A DNA stretch of 64,000 bases from an uncultured Acetatifactor sp. (GCA_934426825.1 CAKRYI010000001.1:372001-436000); one strand, 5' to 3'; numbered from the stretch's first letter, positions 26,456-36,333 are shown. Made by a program: numbers and translations. The notes: generated by a model from the sequence alone, not told the origin.

Positions 26456-26496
26456 TTTTCTGCGCGCGTTCTTGCGCATAGCGAGTTTCAATCTTA
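26456..26496 (-). repeat. Truncated copy (C) of dispersed 5'-UTR repeat
   Basis: Shares the block TTCTGCGC...TTGCGCATAGCGAGTTT with the full copies at 39569-39663 and 46236-46332 but lacks the central stem, joining directly to CAATCTT. Same orientation and same position relative to the downstream gene start as the full copies. Confidence 0.75.
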
Positions 26497-26498
26497 TC

Positions 26499-29048
26499 CT
26501 AGCGGTGTTCATCCACGAAGAGTTGTGCTCTGCTCTGGATAATCTTGGCAACTTCCTCCGCACTCTTCTGTCCTTCGTAGAAGGCGGCCGTATCTTCTGA
26601 AATAATATTTTGAATATCGTTATTGAAATATACCGCCTTGGTTGTCGAGGTCATCATTTCAACTATCTGGTCAATCTGTGCCTGATTCAGAGGTTCAACG
26701 ACAATGCTTTCACCGTTAATATCTATGGTATCGTCGTATTCCACCTTATTACCGTTTTCATCCGTGTAATAGGATTTCGTCAACGCATCCTTTGCCTTCG
26801 CATCGAATGCCTTCTTGGAAACGGGCAATCCCCATTCAAGGCTGTCCTGATATTCGTCCGTCAGGTAATATCTTACAAACTCCCATGCACCGTCCAAGTT
26901 TGCGGACTTGGCAGAAAGAGCGTAGCTGTCGTTGGCGCCGATAATGGCACCGACTCCGTCATCGGAAGGGAAACCGATATAGGTGACATCCTCTCCAAAA
27001 TATCCGTTGACGTAATAAGACATATCCTTAATATTACTGATATAGCACTCCATCAGAGCGGTTCTGTTGTCCCTGTACTGTGACTGATAGTTCATCCAGT
27101 AATCGTCTCCGTCCATCTCCTCATAGGAAATTTCTGTAGGGAGTGTATTTGCATACTTCAACATTCCGATAAACTCCGGCGAATCGAAGTTACATTTTCC
27201 GGTAGAAACGTCTACAAAATCATTTCCCGCATACTGTAACATCATATAAGTAAACGCATCTCTTGTCTGCTCACCGAACGCCTGCGTTCCTTCCGGCAGG
27301 GAATCCACAAACTGCTGGAATTCATCAATATTCCATGAGGTTCTGTCTCCCAGAACAGAGGTCTTACCCATTACGGTTCTCACATAGAAATTAGGAATTA
27401 CATAATACAGCTTTCCTTTTACACTGTACGCATCGAATACATTCTGCATATATTCTATCTTGGAAAGTTCCTCGTCCTTTTCAATCAATGCACTAATATC
27501 CGCAATCAGTCCCTTGGAAATATAGGTATCCATGGGAAGATCTAAGCTGCTGATAAGAATATCCGGCATATTTCCGGAAATAATATCGTTGTTTAACTTT
27601 GTTGCTCCCGCAGTATAGTCCTCATTGGTGTCATAAGTATTGTATTCCTTAATGACAATTCTGTACTCTTCGTTTTCCTTGTTAAAGCTGACTACACGAT
27701 TCTTCAAATCATATCCGACATAATCTCCCGCCAGAACCAGCACCTTCTTATCCGGTATATCCTCCGGATTACGCTTGGTAAATTTGGCAATGACAGTATT
27801 TCCACTGAGGTCATCATAATAAGAACCGATAAAATGCTCGTCATCAATCATGGAGACATTACTCAGGTTGGTAGTGGACATATCCGAGTTGACATAACTC
27901 ATAATCTGCGTTGCCTGCTCATCTCCCAAAGAATAACCGAACAGACCGGAGCTTGTGGTATATACAATATCCGTGCTTATACCGGGATAAATGCCGTTAT
28001 ATCCGCTCATGGTCATGGACTCTGCCAGCTTATTGTCCTCCCCTACCGTGTCCGTTGTGGGGTCATAGGTAGTCAGGAAAAGCTGCGTCCAGTCATCATT
28101 GTAATGGGTCACATACAGAATACCCTTTTTGTAATCAGCTACCAAATCATTGTAATTTTCAAACAGTTTTTCACCGTTGGGAAGCGACTTTCGCTCGGAA
28201 ACATTTCCCTCTGCATCAATTCCGATTGCGCAGACTACATCTCCACCCACCAAAAGGGTAATACCGCCTTTTCCGTCTGCCAGCATCTTCTGGACATAGC
28301 TGTAGCTGTCCTCCGTCTGCATATCCTCCAGGGGTGCTTCCCAAAGGAGTTTACCGCTCAAATCCCATGCACAAACGGATGTATGGCTCTCGGATTTGTA
28401 GTTGTCCGGGTCGGAATAATCATCCTTGTTATGGTTCTTCAGTGCATAAAAAGTATTTTCGGATAACACATAATTTCCAAAACCGATATACTCATAGTAG
28501 TTGGAAGAATCATCACCCATTCCTACATCTGCTACCGGCTGATCCGCTACGGGCTCCATTACATCAGAGGCAATGTCTCCCTCATCAAGTGCGACCACTT
28601 TGTCTGCATCGGAAGTATCTGTACCGGAATTGTCTGCACCGGTATTATCTTCGCCTGTGTTACCTGCATCGGGTGTCTCCGTATCTGCACCGGGAATCTC
28701 CACCCCTTCCTCGTCAGACTTTGCCAAAACAATGGTCTGAACATCGGAACCGTCTGTATTCATGGAACACAAATCAATATGGGTCTTGGAACTGTTTGCA
28801 TCCCAGTCGTAATTTTCCACTACGACATAATATTTGCCTCCCTGTGGAAAGATAGCGCTGACATTCCTGTTCTCAGACACATCGGGAAGTTTGATTTCCT
28901 CACAGGCAAATACATACTGTTTTGCGAGGGAACTGTCTGCACTTTTCCCTCCCTTATTACTATCCTTTCCACCGCAGGCACAAAGTCCCACCGTCATTGC
29001 AAGAACAAGTCCTGCACAGATGCCCTTCCGCATTCTGCTTTTTTTCAT
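26499..29048 (-). CDS. Propeller-like/solute-binding lipoprotein fusion, paralog 1
   Basis: 849 aa, about twice a normal sugar-binding protein. Lipobox LCAC (Cys-25). Residues about 40-430 form a repetitive beta-rich region (QGGKYYVVVENYDWDANS; DGKGGITLLVGGDVVCAIGI) resembling a beta-propeller, interrupted by a Thr/Asp/Gly-rich low-complexity insert around 120-160. Residues about 440-849 look like a family-1 solute-binding protein (NKENEEYRIVIKEYNTYDTN, NMPDILISSLDLP, GKTSVLGDRTSWNIDEF, GAWEFVRYYLTDEY) and end in GQKSAEEVAKIIQSRAQLF, a tail shared with its two paralogs. The start overlaps the MacB-like gene (ATGA). Ligand unknown. Confidence 0.85.
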   Translation of the reverse strand: MKKSRMRKGICAGLVLAMTVGLCACGGKDSNKGGKSADSSLAKQYVFACEEIKLPDVSENRNVSAIFPQGGKYYVVVENYDWDANSSKTHIDLCSMNTDGSDVQTIVLAKSDEEGVEIPGADTETPDAGNTGEDNTGADNSGTDTSDADKVVALDEGDIASDVMEPVADQPVADVGMGDDSSNYYEYIGFGNYVLSENTFYALKNHNKDDYSDPDNYKSESHTSVCAWDLSGKLLWEAPLEDMQTEDSYSYVQKMLADGKGGITLLVGGDVVCAIGIDAEGNVSERKSLPNGEKLFENYNDLVADYKKGILYVTHYNDDWTQLFLTTYDPTTDTVGEDNKLAESMTMSGYNGIYPGISTDIVYTTSSGLFGYSLGDEQATQIMSYVNSDMSTTNLSNVSMIDDEHFIGSYYDDLSGNTVIAKFTKRNPEDIPDKKVLVLAGDYVGYDLKNRVVSFNKENEEYRIVIKEYNTYDTNEDYTAGATKLNNDIISGNMPDILISSLDLPMDTYISKGLIADISALIEKDEELSKIEYMQNVFDAYSVKGKLYYVIPNFYVRTVMGKTSVLGDRTSWNIDEFQQFVDSLPEGTQAFGEQTRDAFTYMMLQYAGNDFVDVSTGKCNFDSPEFIGMLKYANTLPTEISYEEMDGDDYWMNYQSQYRDNRTALMECYISNIKDMSYYVNGYFGEDVTYIGFPSDDGVGAIIGANDSYALSAKSANLDGAWEFVRYYLTDEYQDSLEWGLPVSKKAFDAKAKDALTKSYYTDENGNKVEYDDTIDINGESIVVEPLNQAQIDQIVEMMTSTTKAVYFNNDIQNIISEDTAAFYEGQKSAEEVAKIIQSRAQLFVDEHR

Positions 29049-30106
29049 AATTCTTCCTCCTCTTCCTTCCTTCTGCGCCGCTCTTCCAAGAGACGCTCAC
29101 ACTTATCCTTTGTCAGGTTCCATACTTCCTTTATCGTCCATCCCTTATGCTTCCACCACCACACGAAAATAACGAGCAGCAGTACAATCGGATACAACAG
29201 GAACAGTACCATAAACACCGTACACAGAGCAATAATGTCCTCATATCCTCTGGCGATATTCTCCCAGTAAGGATATATGATTGCTTTACCGTTCATAGAA
29301 CGGGTTCCGAAGGCTATAATTAATTTAAACCGGTTTAACAGAGAGTATCTGGAGGTATTTTCCAAAATCTCCACTTCCTTCTCTTCTCCGCCAAAACTCT
29401 CCCGAACCAGATTTGCCGCATAATTGCTGACCGGGTTCGGCATAACAATTTCATAATGGTTTAACCCATTGTTTGCGCCATATTGCTGCAAAGTCTCATA
29501 AGACACATAAACCAGCGTGCCGTCCAGCCCCGCCGCATTTTCCAGTCTGCCCTCCGGGCGCTTTACCACACCGGACACCAGATGAGGCGTTCCGCCGATA
29601 TACACCGTCATGCCCGCCACGTCATTGGAGCCGAACAACTGCCACGCAGCGTCCTCATCAATCACGCAGTAATCCTTGTTTAAGTCATTTCCGGAAAAAT
29701 ACGCACCGGACAAAAGCTGCAACGGATGGAACAGGAAAAAATCACCACCGATTCCGATAGCGTCCGCCTCCACGCTGGTCTTACCGCTGGACAGCGTAAT
29801 CTTTCCGTCCGCACTGTAGGCATCCGCCCACAATCTGGCTCCCGGATTTTCCGACTCCTGTGTGATGGACGCCTCAAGCAGCGCATTATCCAGTGAATGT
29901 TCGAATTCCTCTATCCGCTCAACGGAAATGGTGGAATTGGAAGAAAAGAAACAGCTTACCTGTGCCACATCCTTCTTCTCACTCCATCTCTCCGCCATCT
30001 GCTGGGAGTCCTGCCCCTGTGCCATATGATTTGTCGCCGCAAGCAATATGATAAATATAATAAATGAGAGTGCTCCGCTAATGCTAAGCAATAATTTCTT
30101 CATCAT
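29045..30106 (-). CDS. MacB-like periplasmic-core membrane protein lacking the full permease
   Basis: 353 aa. An N-terminal helix (LLLSISGALSFIIFIILLAA) and a MacB/FtsX-type extracellular core (LHPLQLLSGAYFSGNDLNKD, DEDAAWQLFGSNDVAGMTVYI, GTPHLVSGVVKRPEGRL) are as in ABC permeases. After the core there is only one hydrophobic stretch (IIALCTVFMVLFLLYPIVLLLVIFVWWW), not the three helices of a complete MacB/FtsX permease. The C-terminus is a charged Arg/Glu tail. It sits 7 nt after the HlyD-like gene and overlaps the next gene by 4 nt. Perhaps a non-transporting scaffold or mechanotransmission module. Role unknown. Confidence 0.8.
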   Translation of the reverse strand: MMKKLLLSISGALSFIIFIILLAATNHMAQGQDSQQMAERWSEKKDVAQVSCFFSSNSTISVERIEEFEHSLDNALLEASITQESENPGARLWADAYSADGKITLSSGKTSVEADAIGIGGDFFLFHPLQLLSGAYFSGNDLNKDYCVIDEDAAWQLFGSNDVAGMTVYIGGTPHLVSGVVKRPEGRLENAAGLDGTLVYVSYETLQQYGANNGLNHYEIVMPNPVSNYAANLVRESFGGEEKEVEILENTSRYSLLNRFKLIIAFGTRSMNGKAIIYPYWENIARGYEDIIALCTVFMVLFLLYPIVLLLVIFVWWWKHKGWTIKEVWNLTKDKCERLLEERRRRKEEEEEL

Positions 30107-30113
30107 CTGCTCC

Positions 30114-31835
30114 TTAATTCTCTGCCAGTCTTACCAGTTTTCCTGCCTCCACAGGCTTTGTAGAGGTGGTAATTACAAATTCATATCCGTACAAGCCGCC
30201 GCTGATAGCCGATTTGGTGTCGTCACTTGCCAACACTTCCACGTCCACACGGGTTGCCACATAACGGTTTCCCAAGGGACTGCTCTTGGTCTCCACAATC
30301 AGGACAAACTTGCCGTTGTTGTCCTCACGGATGGCACTGTTCGGAACAATCAAATCATAATCCGCACTCTTCTGTCCCACGGAAATGCTTAAGGACTGAC
30401 CGACCATAACATCTCCCGACACATCAAAGGTCAACAGCTTTTTCTGTCCGGGGTCTGTGGTGTCCGGCTTAATGCTCTTTAAGGTAACGTCCACGTTATC
30501 GTATCTCCAAGAGTTTACCAAATCCGCCTTGTCTCCCACGGAGAGGCGTTTCGCCTGGTCGTTAGTAACGGAAAAGCTCATGGAATAGCCTTTGCCCTCC
30601 GGCTGCATAGTTGCAAGCACGTCATCCGGTGCCACGGTTTTACCGGCAACTACCGAAACATCCGCAATCGTACCGGATACCGGTGCCGTAATGGTTGCTC
30701 CGACAGACTGAGCCTCTAATTTTGCAACCTTCTTCACTGCATCGTCAATCTTTTTCTGGGGTGCACTTAAATCATAAGTGGCATTTCCGCCCAGCGCAAT
30801 GGTAATTTCCTCATACAACTGCTTTCTGTCATTTGTTCTGTTATCCAGTTTTGCGGCATTTTCCTGTTGCTCAATGGTCAGCTTTGCAATCTCTTTTTCA
30901 AGCTGCTGGCTGCCCTGTGTATTGTTGGACTTTGACTCCAATGCGTTCTTTTTCTTTTCGCTCTCCACCTGCGCATTGTAAACTTCCGTCTCCAGCGCAC
31001 TGATCTGATTCTGTAAATCCTGAATCTGTGCAGGGAGTTTCTGCACCTTCAAGTTTGCCACATTCAGCTGCTCCTCCGCATCCCCGCCGGATACCGTGAT
31101 AAATCCGTTATTCACATCACTGATATATTTCTGTGCCGTCTCCAAATCGCTCTGTAACGAGGAAAGGTTCTGTTTTGCCGCAGACAATGCGTCATTTTTC
31201 TGGTTATAAATCAGTTCCGCATCATGGTATTCCTTCGCTTCCTTTGTAATATCCGGCGTGGAATACTGCAGATTCGTCTTCTGGGTATTTAACTGGTCGA
31301 TTTTCAGAGCGTAATCGGCGGCTTTCTTTTCATAACCCTCCAGCTCTGCATTCATGTCCGTCACCCGCTTTAAGCACTCAGAAAAACTCATCTCCCTGCC
31401 GTTTACCAGTGCGGAATAACTGCTCTGGGTCAAGGTTCCCGTCAGGTAAGCAATTTCAATCTGCTTGATGGCATTGTCATATTCCAGACGGGCGGTTTCC
31501 AGCTCGCTCTTTGCGGCTTCCAGTTCACTGCTGTCCTCATCTTTCAAAAGAAACAGGACATCCCCTTTTTCCACGGAATCACCCTTGCGGACTCTTACGC
31601 TTTCAATGGTTCTGGATTCTTTGATTTTGATTTCATAGGGATCCTCACTCTCAATGGTTCCCATTCCCCTTATTTTCGCCGTGATACTGCCGGACTGCAC
31701 ATACTGTGCCGCCACCTCAGGCAGGGAATAATTCATAATTGTGTTGGAGAAAAAGGTCAGCACCAACAGTACAGACAGGAAAATAATTGCTGCTGTCTTG
31801 ACCCATTCTCTTCTCTTTGTGCTCTTCTCTTCCAT
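30114..31835 (-). CDS. HlyD/MacA-like membrane-fusion adaptor
   Basis: 573 aa. One N-terminal helix (TAAIIFLSVLLVLTFFSNTI), then the first half of a biotinyl-lipoyl-like domain (IESVRVRKGDSVEKGDVLFL), a long coiled-coil hairpin (about residues 105-370), the second lipoyl half (ATITAPVSGTIADVSVVAG) and a beta-barrel domain (VGQSLSISVGQKSADYDLIV). Adaptors of this kind usually work with a MacB-type ABC permease and ATPase. Here the following gene encodes only the periplasmic core of such a permease, and the preceding genes are sugar-type permeases. AGAGGA precedes the ATG. Confidence 0.88.
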   Translation of the reverse strand: MEEKSTKRREWVKTAAIIFLSVLLVLTFFSNTIMNYSLPEVAAQYVQSGSITAKIRGMGTIESEDPYEIKIKESRTIESVRVRKGDSVEKGDVLFLLKDEDSSELEAAKSELETARLEYDNAIKQIEIAYLTGTLTQSSYSALVNGREMSFSECLKRVTDMNAELEGYEKKAADYALKIDQLNTQKTNLQYSTPDITKEAKEYHDAELIYNQKNDALSAAKQNLSSLQSDLETAQKYISDVNNGFITVSGGDAEEQLNVANLKVQKLPAQIQDLQNQISALETEVYNAQVESEKKKNALESKSNNTQGSQQLEKEIAKLTIEQQENAAKLDNRTNDRKQLYEEITIALGGNATYDLSAPQKKIDDAVKKVAKLEAQSVGATITAPVSGTIADVSVVAGKTVAPDDVLATMQPEGKGYSMSFSVTNDQAKRLSVGDKADLVNSWRYDNVDVTLKSIKPDTTDPGQKKLLTFDVSGDVMVGQSLSISVGQKSADYDLIVPNSAIREDNNGKFVLIVETKSSPLGNRYVATRVDVEVLASDDTKSAISGGLYGYEFVITTSTKPVEAGKLVRLAEN

Positions 31836-31864
31836 AATCTCGTCCTCTCGTCAAATAATGTTTG

Positions 31865-32818
31865 TCAGCCTTTTACTCCACCCTGATAGGTAATTCCGTC
31901 CACCAGATATTCTTCCCCGTACAAAAATACAAGCAGGGTCGGCACCATGTAGATGGTAGCCACCGCAAATGCAAGACCGATTTCGCCGGAATTGATTTTG
32001 CTTAAGAATACCGAAAGCGGATATTTACTTTCATCTGATAATAATATTAACGGCTGTTCCACCATATTCCAATAATCAATAAATACCAATATTGCTGCAG
32101 AACAGATTGCTCCTTTGCAGAGCGGCATACAAATTTTCCGGTATATCTGCCATTCTCCCGCTCCGTCAATCTGCGCCGCCTCTATCATGGACACCGGAAT
32201 TCTCTTCATGAACTTCGTCAACAGGTACACCGCAAACGGAGAGAAAATACCCGGCAGCCAGATTGCCCAGTAGCTGTCCAACAGATTCAGCCAGTCGGAC
32301 ACCAGATAGTTCGGAACCAGCGTTACCTGATACGGCATCAGCATCAGTATGACATAAAGGAAAAATATGATTTCCCTTATCCTGCCCGAATACCTTGCAA
32401 ATCCGTAGGACGCCAACGACGCCACCAATAGCTGGAATACCACTATCGGCCCTGCCAGTATCACGGAGTTCCAGAATTTAAGCAGATAGTCCGGGCTCTT
32501 AAAGAGCACTGTCGCATACTGGCTGAAAGATACCATGTCAGGAATGAATTTCAGGTTTACCTTTTCCGATATATATACCTTTCCGCCGTTGTCGTTGGTG
32601 GCAAATACGGAACCGTAGTTTGCCGAAATCTCCGTAGCCGACATAAAGGAGTTGGTAATCGTCAGCACAATCGGCATTAAAAACAAAATTGCAAAGAACG
32701 CTGCAACGGTCGTGGCAAACGCAATTTTAATGCCGTGCCATATCTTTCTCTTTTTTGCCATGCGGTAATCACGGTTTGGCCGTTGTACGCTTCGTACAGA
32801 TGTGTCACGTTTACTCAT
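31865..32818 (-). CDS. Carbohydrate-type ABC permease (MalG/LacG-like)
   Basis: 317 aa with six predicted helices. First helix IKIAFATTVAAFFAILFLMPI; the EAA loop EAAQIDGAGEWQIYRKICMP marks the MalG group. An insert of about 50 residues follows helix 1 (NYGSVFATNDNGGKVYISEK), as in several CUT1 permeases. Forms a pore with the MalF-like protein; ATG/TGA overlap of 4 nt between the genes. No ATPase is encoded in the locus, so a shared MsmX/UgpC-type ATPase elsewhere is presumed. Confidence 0.92.
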   Translation of the reverse strand: MSKRDTSVRSVQRPNRDYRMAKKRKIWHGIKIAFATTVAAFFAILFLMPIVLTITNSFMSATEISANYGSVFATNDNGGKVYISEKVNLKFIPDMVSFSQYATVLFKSPDYLLKFWNSVILAGPIVVFQLLVASLASYGFARYSGRIREIIFFLYVILMLMPYQVTLVPNYLVSDWLNLLDSYWAIWLPGIFSPFAVYLLTKFMKRIPVSMIEAAQIDGAGEWQIYRKICMPLCKGAICSAAILVFIDYWNMVEQPLILLSDESKYPLSVFLSKINSGEIGLAFAVATIYMVPTLLVFLYGEEYLVDGITYQGGVKG

Positions 32819-33735
32819 CCTTCCACATCCTTTCCGAACCGGTTCTCCACTGCAAACAGCGCACCAATGATAACCACCATAACCAGTGACATCAAAATCG
32901 CCGCCGCAGAAAGTGTCTGATAATCCAGATTCTTAAACTTATTGTTCATGAAATGTTGCAGCATGTAAATCGTATCATATGGATAATCGCCGGTTAACAG
33001 GTAAATCTCTCTAAATACCTTAAAGGAGTTAATCAGCGACATTATTGTCACAAACATAATTGTGGAGGACAAATACCGTATCTTTATATAGAAGAAAGTC
33101 TGTAACGGTGTTGCACTCTCCAGCCTTGCCACCTCCAGAATATCCTTCGGGATACTTGCAAGTGCCGCCATAAACAAAATCATATTGTATCCCAGATTCT
33201 TCCACAGAAACAAAACCACGATTACAATCTGGGAATAGGAGGATTTCATCCAGTCAATCTTAGAACCTCCAAATGCCATAAGCACATCATTCACGGCACC
33301 GTTGTAATGGAACAACACCTGCCAGATGAGTACGATGGACGCCACCGGCACCATCATGGGACTTAAGAAAAAAGTACGGAACTGGCTTCTGAAGGGCAGC
33401 TTTGCCTCCAGTACAATCGCCAAAAGCAGGGATAATACCACCGCCAGCGGTACTGCCACCGCCGAAAAGGTCAGTGTATTCTTAACCGCCTTTGCGAATG
33501 CTCCATTCTGAACCACACTGATAAAATTGTCCAAAAATACAAATTGACCGCTGATTGGATTATCCACCAGCGAATAGTAAATGACTACCATAAAGGGAAT
33601 CACAAAAAACATCATCACGCCCAAAAAGCTGGGGGCTATAAATAGCCCCGAGCTTCTCTTTAATCGTTTCAGGCGTTTCTCTGTCTTTTTCTTTGTTGTC
33701 CCGTTTTCGGGATTTGCGAACTTCTTTTTCTTCAC
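32815..33735 (-). CDS. Carbohydrate-type ABC permease (MalF/LacF-like)
   Basis: 306 aa from a GTG start at 33735, chosen because AGAGGT lies 6 nt upstream; another GTG two codons earlier is too close. A basic N-terminus precedes helix 1 (LFIAPSFLGVMMFFVIPFMV). The EAA-like loop is LEVARLESATPLQTFFYIKI. Six helices predicted. Pairs with the MalG-like protein; lies 10 nt after the paralog-2 binding protein. Substrate unknown. Confidence 0.91.
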   Translation of the reverse strand: MKKKKFANPENGTTKKKTEKRLKRLKRSSGLFIAPSFLGVMMFFVIPFMVVIYYSLVDNPISGQFVFLDNFISVVQNGAFAKAVKNTLTFSAVAVPLAVVLSLLLAIVLEAKLPFRSQFRTFFLSPMMVPVASIVLIWQVLFHYNGAVNDVLMAFGGSKIDWMKSSYSQIVIVVLFLWKNLGYNMILFMAALASIPKDILEVARLESATPLQTFFYIKIRYLSSTIMFVTIMSLINSFKVFREIYLLTGDYPYDTIYMLQHFMNNKFKNLDYQTLSAAAILMSLVMVVIIGALFAVENRFGKDVEG

Positions 33736-33745
33736 GGACACACCT

Positions 33746-36073
33746 CTAGCTGTTCTCGCTCACATAAATATTTAATCTGCTCTGAATGATATTTACTACC
33801 TCATCCAGTGACTTCTGATCCTGGAAGAAGGGTTCTGCCTCCTCCTGAATAATGGATAATACTTCGTCGCTGGTGGCTGCTGCCGGATGTGCGGCTGCTA
33901 CCAGTTCCCGTACCTGCTTCACTTCTTCCTCTGTTGCGGTATGGAACGTATATTCCCAGCCGTTCATGGACATGGACGATGTACCGCCGATAATGGGATT
34001 GCCCTCTTCGTCCAGCATAGGCTCGCCGTTTTCATCCAACACATAGTCTTCCTTGGTTGCCTCTGCCAAAGTCTTTTCAAACTGATCCTTCATGGTGGAG
34101 AATCCCCATGAATACATATCATTGCTATCGTCTGTCAGATAATTTTCAATGAATGCCCACGCACCGTCCTTATGCTGTGACTTGGAGGTGATTCCGTACC
34201 GGGTACTGGAGTTCATGGAACATCCGACCGAACCGTCCATGGTAGGGAATCCGATATAGGTCACATCCGCATCGAACATGGCAGGATACATCTGTACATC
34301 ATTCACCTCGGAAATATAAACATCATCCAACAGCACTGCCTCTGACTGGAACTGTTCTACCTGACTTCCGCTGTAATACGCATCCCAGTCAATATCCTCT
34401 GCCTTCGGGAACTGTTTTACAAACTCCAACAGAGTTTTGAATTCTTCGTTGTCAAAATTACATTTACCGTTCTCCCAGTCAATAAAGTGGTCCTGATTGA
34501 ACATCATACAGTAATACATTGCCGATTCTTTGGTCATTGCTCCGAAAAGCTGACTGTCCGGGTGTTCCTTAGCACAGTTTATCATGTCGGTCAGCGACCA
34601 GCCCATGGTATCTCCGACTACGGAGGTCTTGCCCACCAGAGTAGTCAGGTTAAATGTTTTCGGAATGGCAATCAGTTTTCCGTCTGTGGTAAACTGCTCC
34701 AAGATACCGTCCACAAAGGAATCCTTGCTCAGTACGCTGCTCTTTTCCAGATAAGGCATTAAATCTTCAAATACGCCCTTTGCCTGCATCTGCTCCTGAT
34801 TGAGCTGGGATAAGCTCAAAATATCGGGGCAGTTGGCACCGGATGTAATATCGTTGTTCAGTCTGGTCAGTGCATCCTCGTAACTGTTCTCAGAGGAACT
34901 GTTTTCATCCACATAAGTTTTAATGGTAACGTGGTAAGTGTCACTCTTCTTATTAAAAGCAACCGCTGCCGCCTGCAGTTCGGAATCATTCCACAAAGTT
35001 CCGATGACAACCTGCTCCTTCTGCTTCACCTCGGAAGCCTTGGTCTTGGTCAGCTTCACAAGCTCCGTATTGCTGCCGTTCTCGCCCCAGTTGTAAATCA
35101 CGGCGTAAACCGTACCGTCCTCCGACATTCCGAATCCGTTCACATTGTTTCCGTTAATATCGCAGTCAATCCACTGGAACAGCTTTTCACCGCTCTCCGC
35201 AGCCGCATCATAATCGTAAACACTGCTGCCGTCATTCAACAGAAAGTGCTTTTCATTTGCCGCCACAAGATTGCTCACATAGGAACCCGGAACATTTGCA
35301 TAGGTTTTTTCTATTTCCCGGGACTGGAAATTCATCTCTGCAAGGACGCAGTCACCGTTTCCGGTACTGTAATCATTATACGCCGCATATACCTTGCCAT
35401 CGCTTCCCTGCACCATGCAGTTGCTGCCGATATAGCTGTTGTTTAAGGAAATACTTTCCTTCGGGGCTCCCGTCGCATCAAAGAGACAGATGCTCTCACT
35501 GAAATTAACGTAAATATTTCCCTCTCCGTCCAGCGTCATTCCTTGAGGCCAGGAATCCTGACTTGCCTTTTTGAAAGCATCCGTCATATCCTGCTTGAAC
35601 ACTTCGTTGCCCGAAGCGTCGTATTTTGTCACATAAAAACTGGGGTTCCAGTTGCCGTCCGCATCTGCCTCGTCCGGATAAACACTGCCCATGACGTAAA
35701 TATTGCCCTCAGCGTCCGGACAATACTGATCCACATTCGCATCCTCCGGCAGCGGAATCTCTTTTGCCGTCTGGTCTTTCAGGGAATAGATACCAAGTGC
35801 GGTGCTGGAGGTCTGTGTCTCCTCATCCCAGCTGTACCGGGTATAATAAAGATTGTCCCCCATAAAGGTTGTACTGCCATAGTTTGCATTCGGGTCATCC
35901 CCTAACGTTATGTACTCCGGCACATAGACATATTCGCCTCCGGCATTTCCGGAATCGGCGGGCTGCTTTGCGCCCTTTTGGCAGGCGGCAAGCGATACGG
36001 TCATCACCGCGCACAGCGCCGCTGCAAGCACTTTCTTTCCCACCGCTTTATGTAGAATTCTGTTCTTTTTCAT
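33746..36073 (-). CDS. Propeller-like/solute-binding lipoprotein fusion, paralog 2
   Basis: 775 aa. Lipobox LAAC. Residues about 40-360 are a beta-rich region with recurring Gly-Asn-hydrophobic strands (DAEGNIYVMGSVYPD, DGEGNIYVNFSESICLFD, GSDGKVYAAYNDYS) that looks like propeller blades. The C-terminal half is a family-1 solute-binding protein: VIGTLWNDSELQAAAVAFNK, CPDILSLSQLNQEQ, VGKTSVVGDTMGWSLTDM, and the shared tail QSLDEVVNIIQSRLNIYVSE. Immediately precedes the two permease genes, so it is the most likely direct binding partner of this transporter. GGAGAGGGAG precedes the ATG. Confidence 0.86.
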   Translation of the reverse strand: MKKNRILHKAVGKKVLAAALCAVMTVSLAACQKGAKQPADSGNAGGEYVYVPEYITLGDDPNANYGSTTFMGDNLYYTRYSWDEETQTSSTALGIYSLKDQTAKEIPLPEDANVDQYCPDAEGNIYVMGSVYPDEADADGNWNPSFYVTKYDASGNEVFKQDMTDAFKKASQDSWPQGMTLDGEGNIYVNFSESICLFDATGAPKESISLNNSYIGSNCMVQGSDGKVYAAYNDYSTGNGDCVLAEMNFQSREIEKTYANVPGSYVSNLVAANEKHFLLNDGSSVYDYDAAAESGEKLFQWIDCDINGNNVNGFGMSEDGTVYAVIYNWGENGSNTELVKLTKTKASEVKQKEQVVIGTLWNDSELQAAAVAFNKKSDTYHVTIKTYVDENSSSENSYEDALTRLNNDITSGANCPDILSLSQLNQEQMQAKGVFEDLMPYLEKSSVLSKDSFVDGILEQFTTDGKLIAIPKTFNLTTLVGKTSVVGDTMGWSLTDMINCAKEHPDSQLFGAMTKESAMYYCMMFNQDHFIDWENGKCNFDNEEFKTLLEFVKQFPKAEDIDWDAYYSGSQVEQFQSEAVLLDDVYISEVNDVQMYPAMFDADVTYIGFPTMDGSVGCSMNSSTRYGITSKSQHKDGAWAFIENYLTDDSNDMYSWGFSTMKDQFEKTLAEATKEDYVLDENGEPMLDEEGNPIIGGTSSMSMNGWEYTFHTATEEEVKQVRELVAAAHPAAATSDEVLSIIQEEAEPFFQDQKSLDEVVNIIQSRLNIYVSENS

Positions 36074-36160
36074 ATACTCCCTCTCCTGTATATACGTCTG
36101 TGATAACAGACTATTTTACTTTCACTTGTTTGATTATACCATGAGCGAAGAAAAGGAAGC

Positions 36161-36261
36161 GTCCCGCAGGGACATTTACTTTTCGTGCCATGGCTTGTAT
36201 AATCCGCCACGAAGTGGTGACAAGACGGCTTTGCCGTCTTTGATTCTGTGTCAACAGAATC
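36161..36261. repeat. Array of four short hairpins between paralogs 2 and 3
   Basis: Four perfect inverted repeats in about 100 bp: GTCCC/GGGAC (36161-36173), CCAC/GTGG (about 36207-36217), AAGACGGC/GCCGTCTT (36222-36240) and GATTCTGT/ACAGAATC (36242-36261). ATTATACC occurs on both sides (about 36133 and 36263). It may combine terminator, promoter (TTGTCA-16-TATACA on the minus strand) and mRNA-stability functions, or be an intergenic repeat element. Confidence 0.7.
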
Positions 36262-36333
36262 ATTATACCCTATTTGTCCATAAATTGCATCTTAAGAATT
36301 TATGAAGCAGATGTTAAGAACCATAAAATATTG

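Noticed and set aside
26446..26498. TPP riboswitch before thiN
   Set aside because: The gap is only about 50 nt and holds a truncated repeat; no CTGAGA or other THI element.
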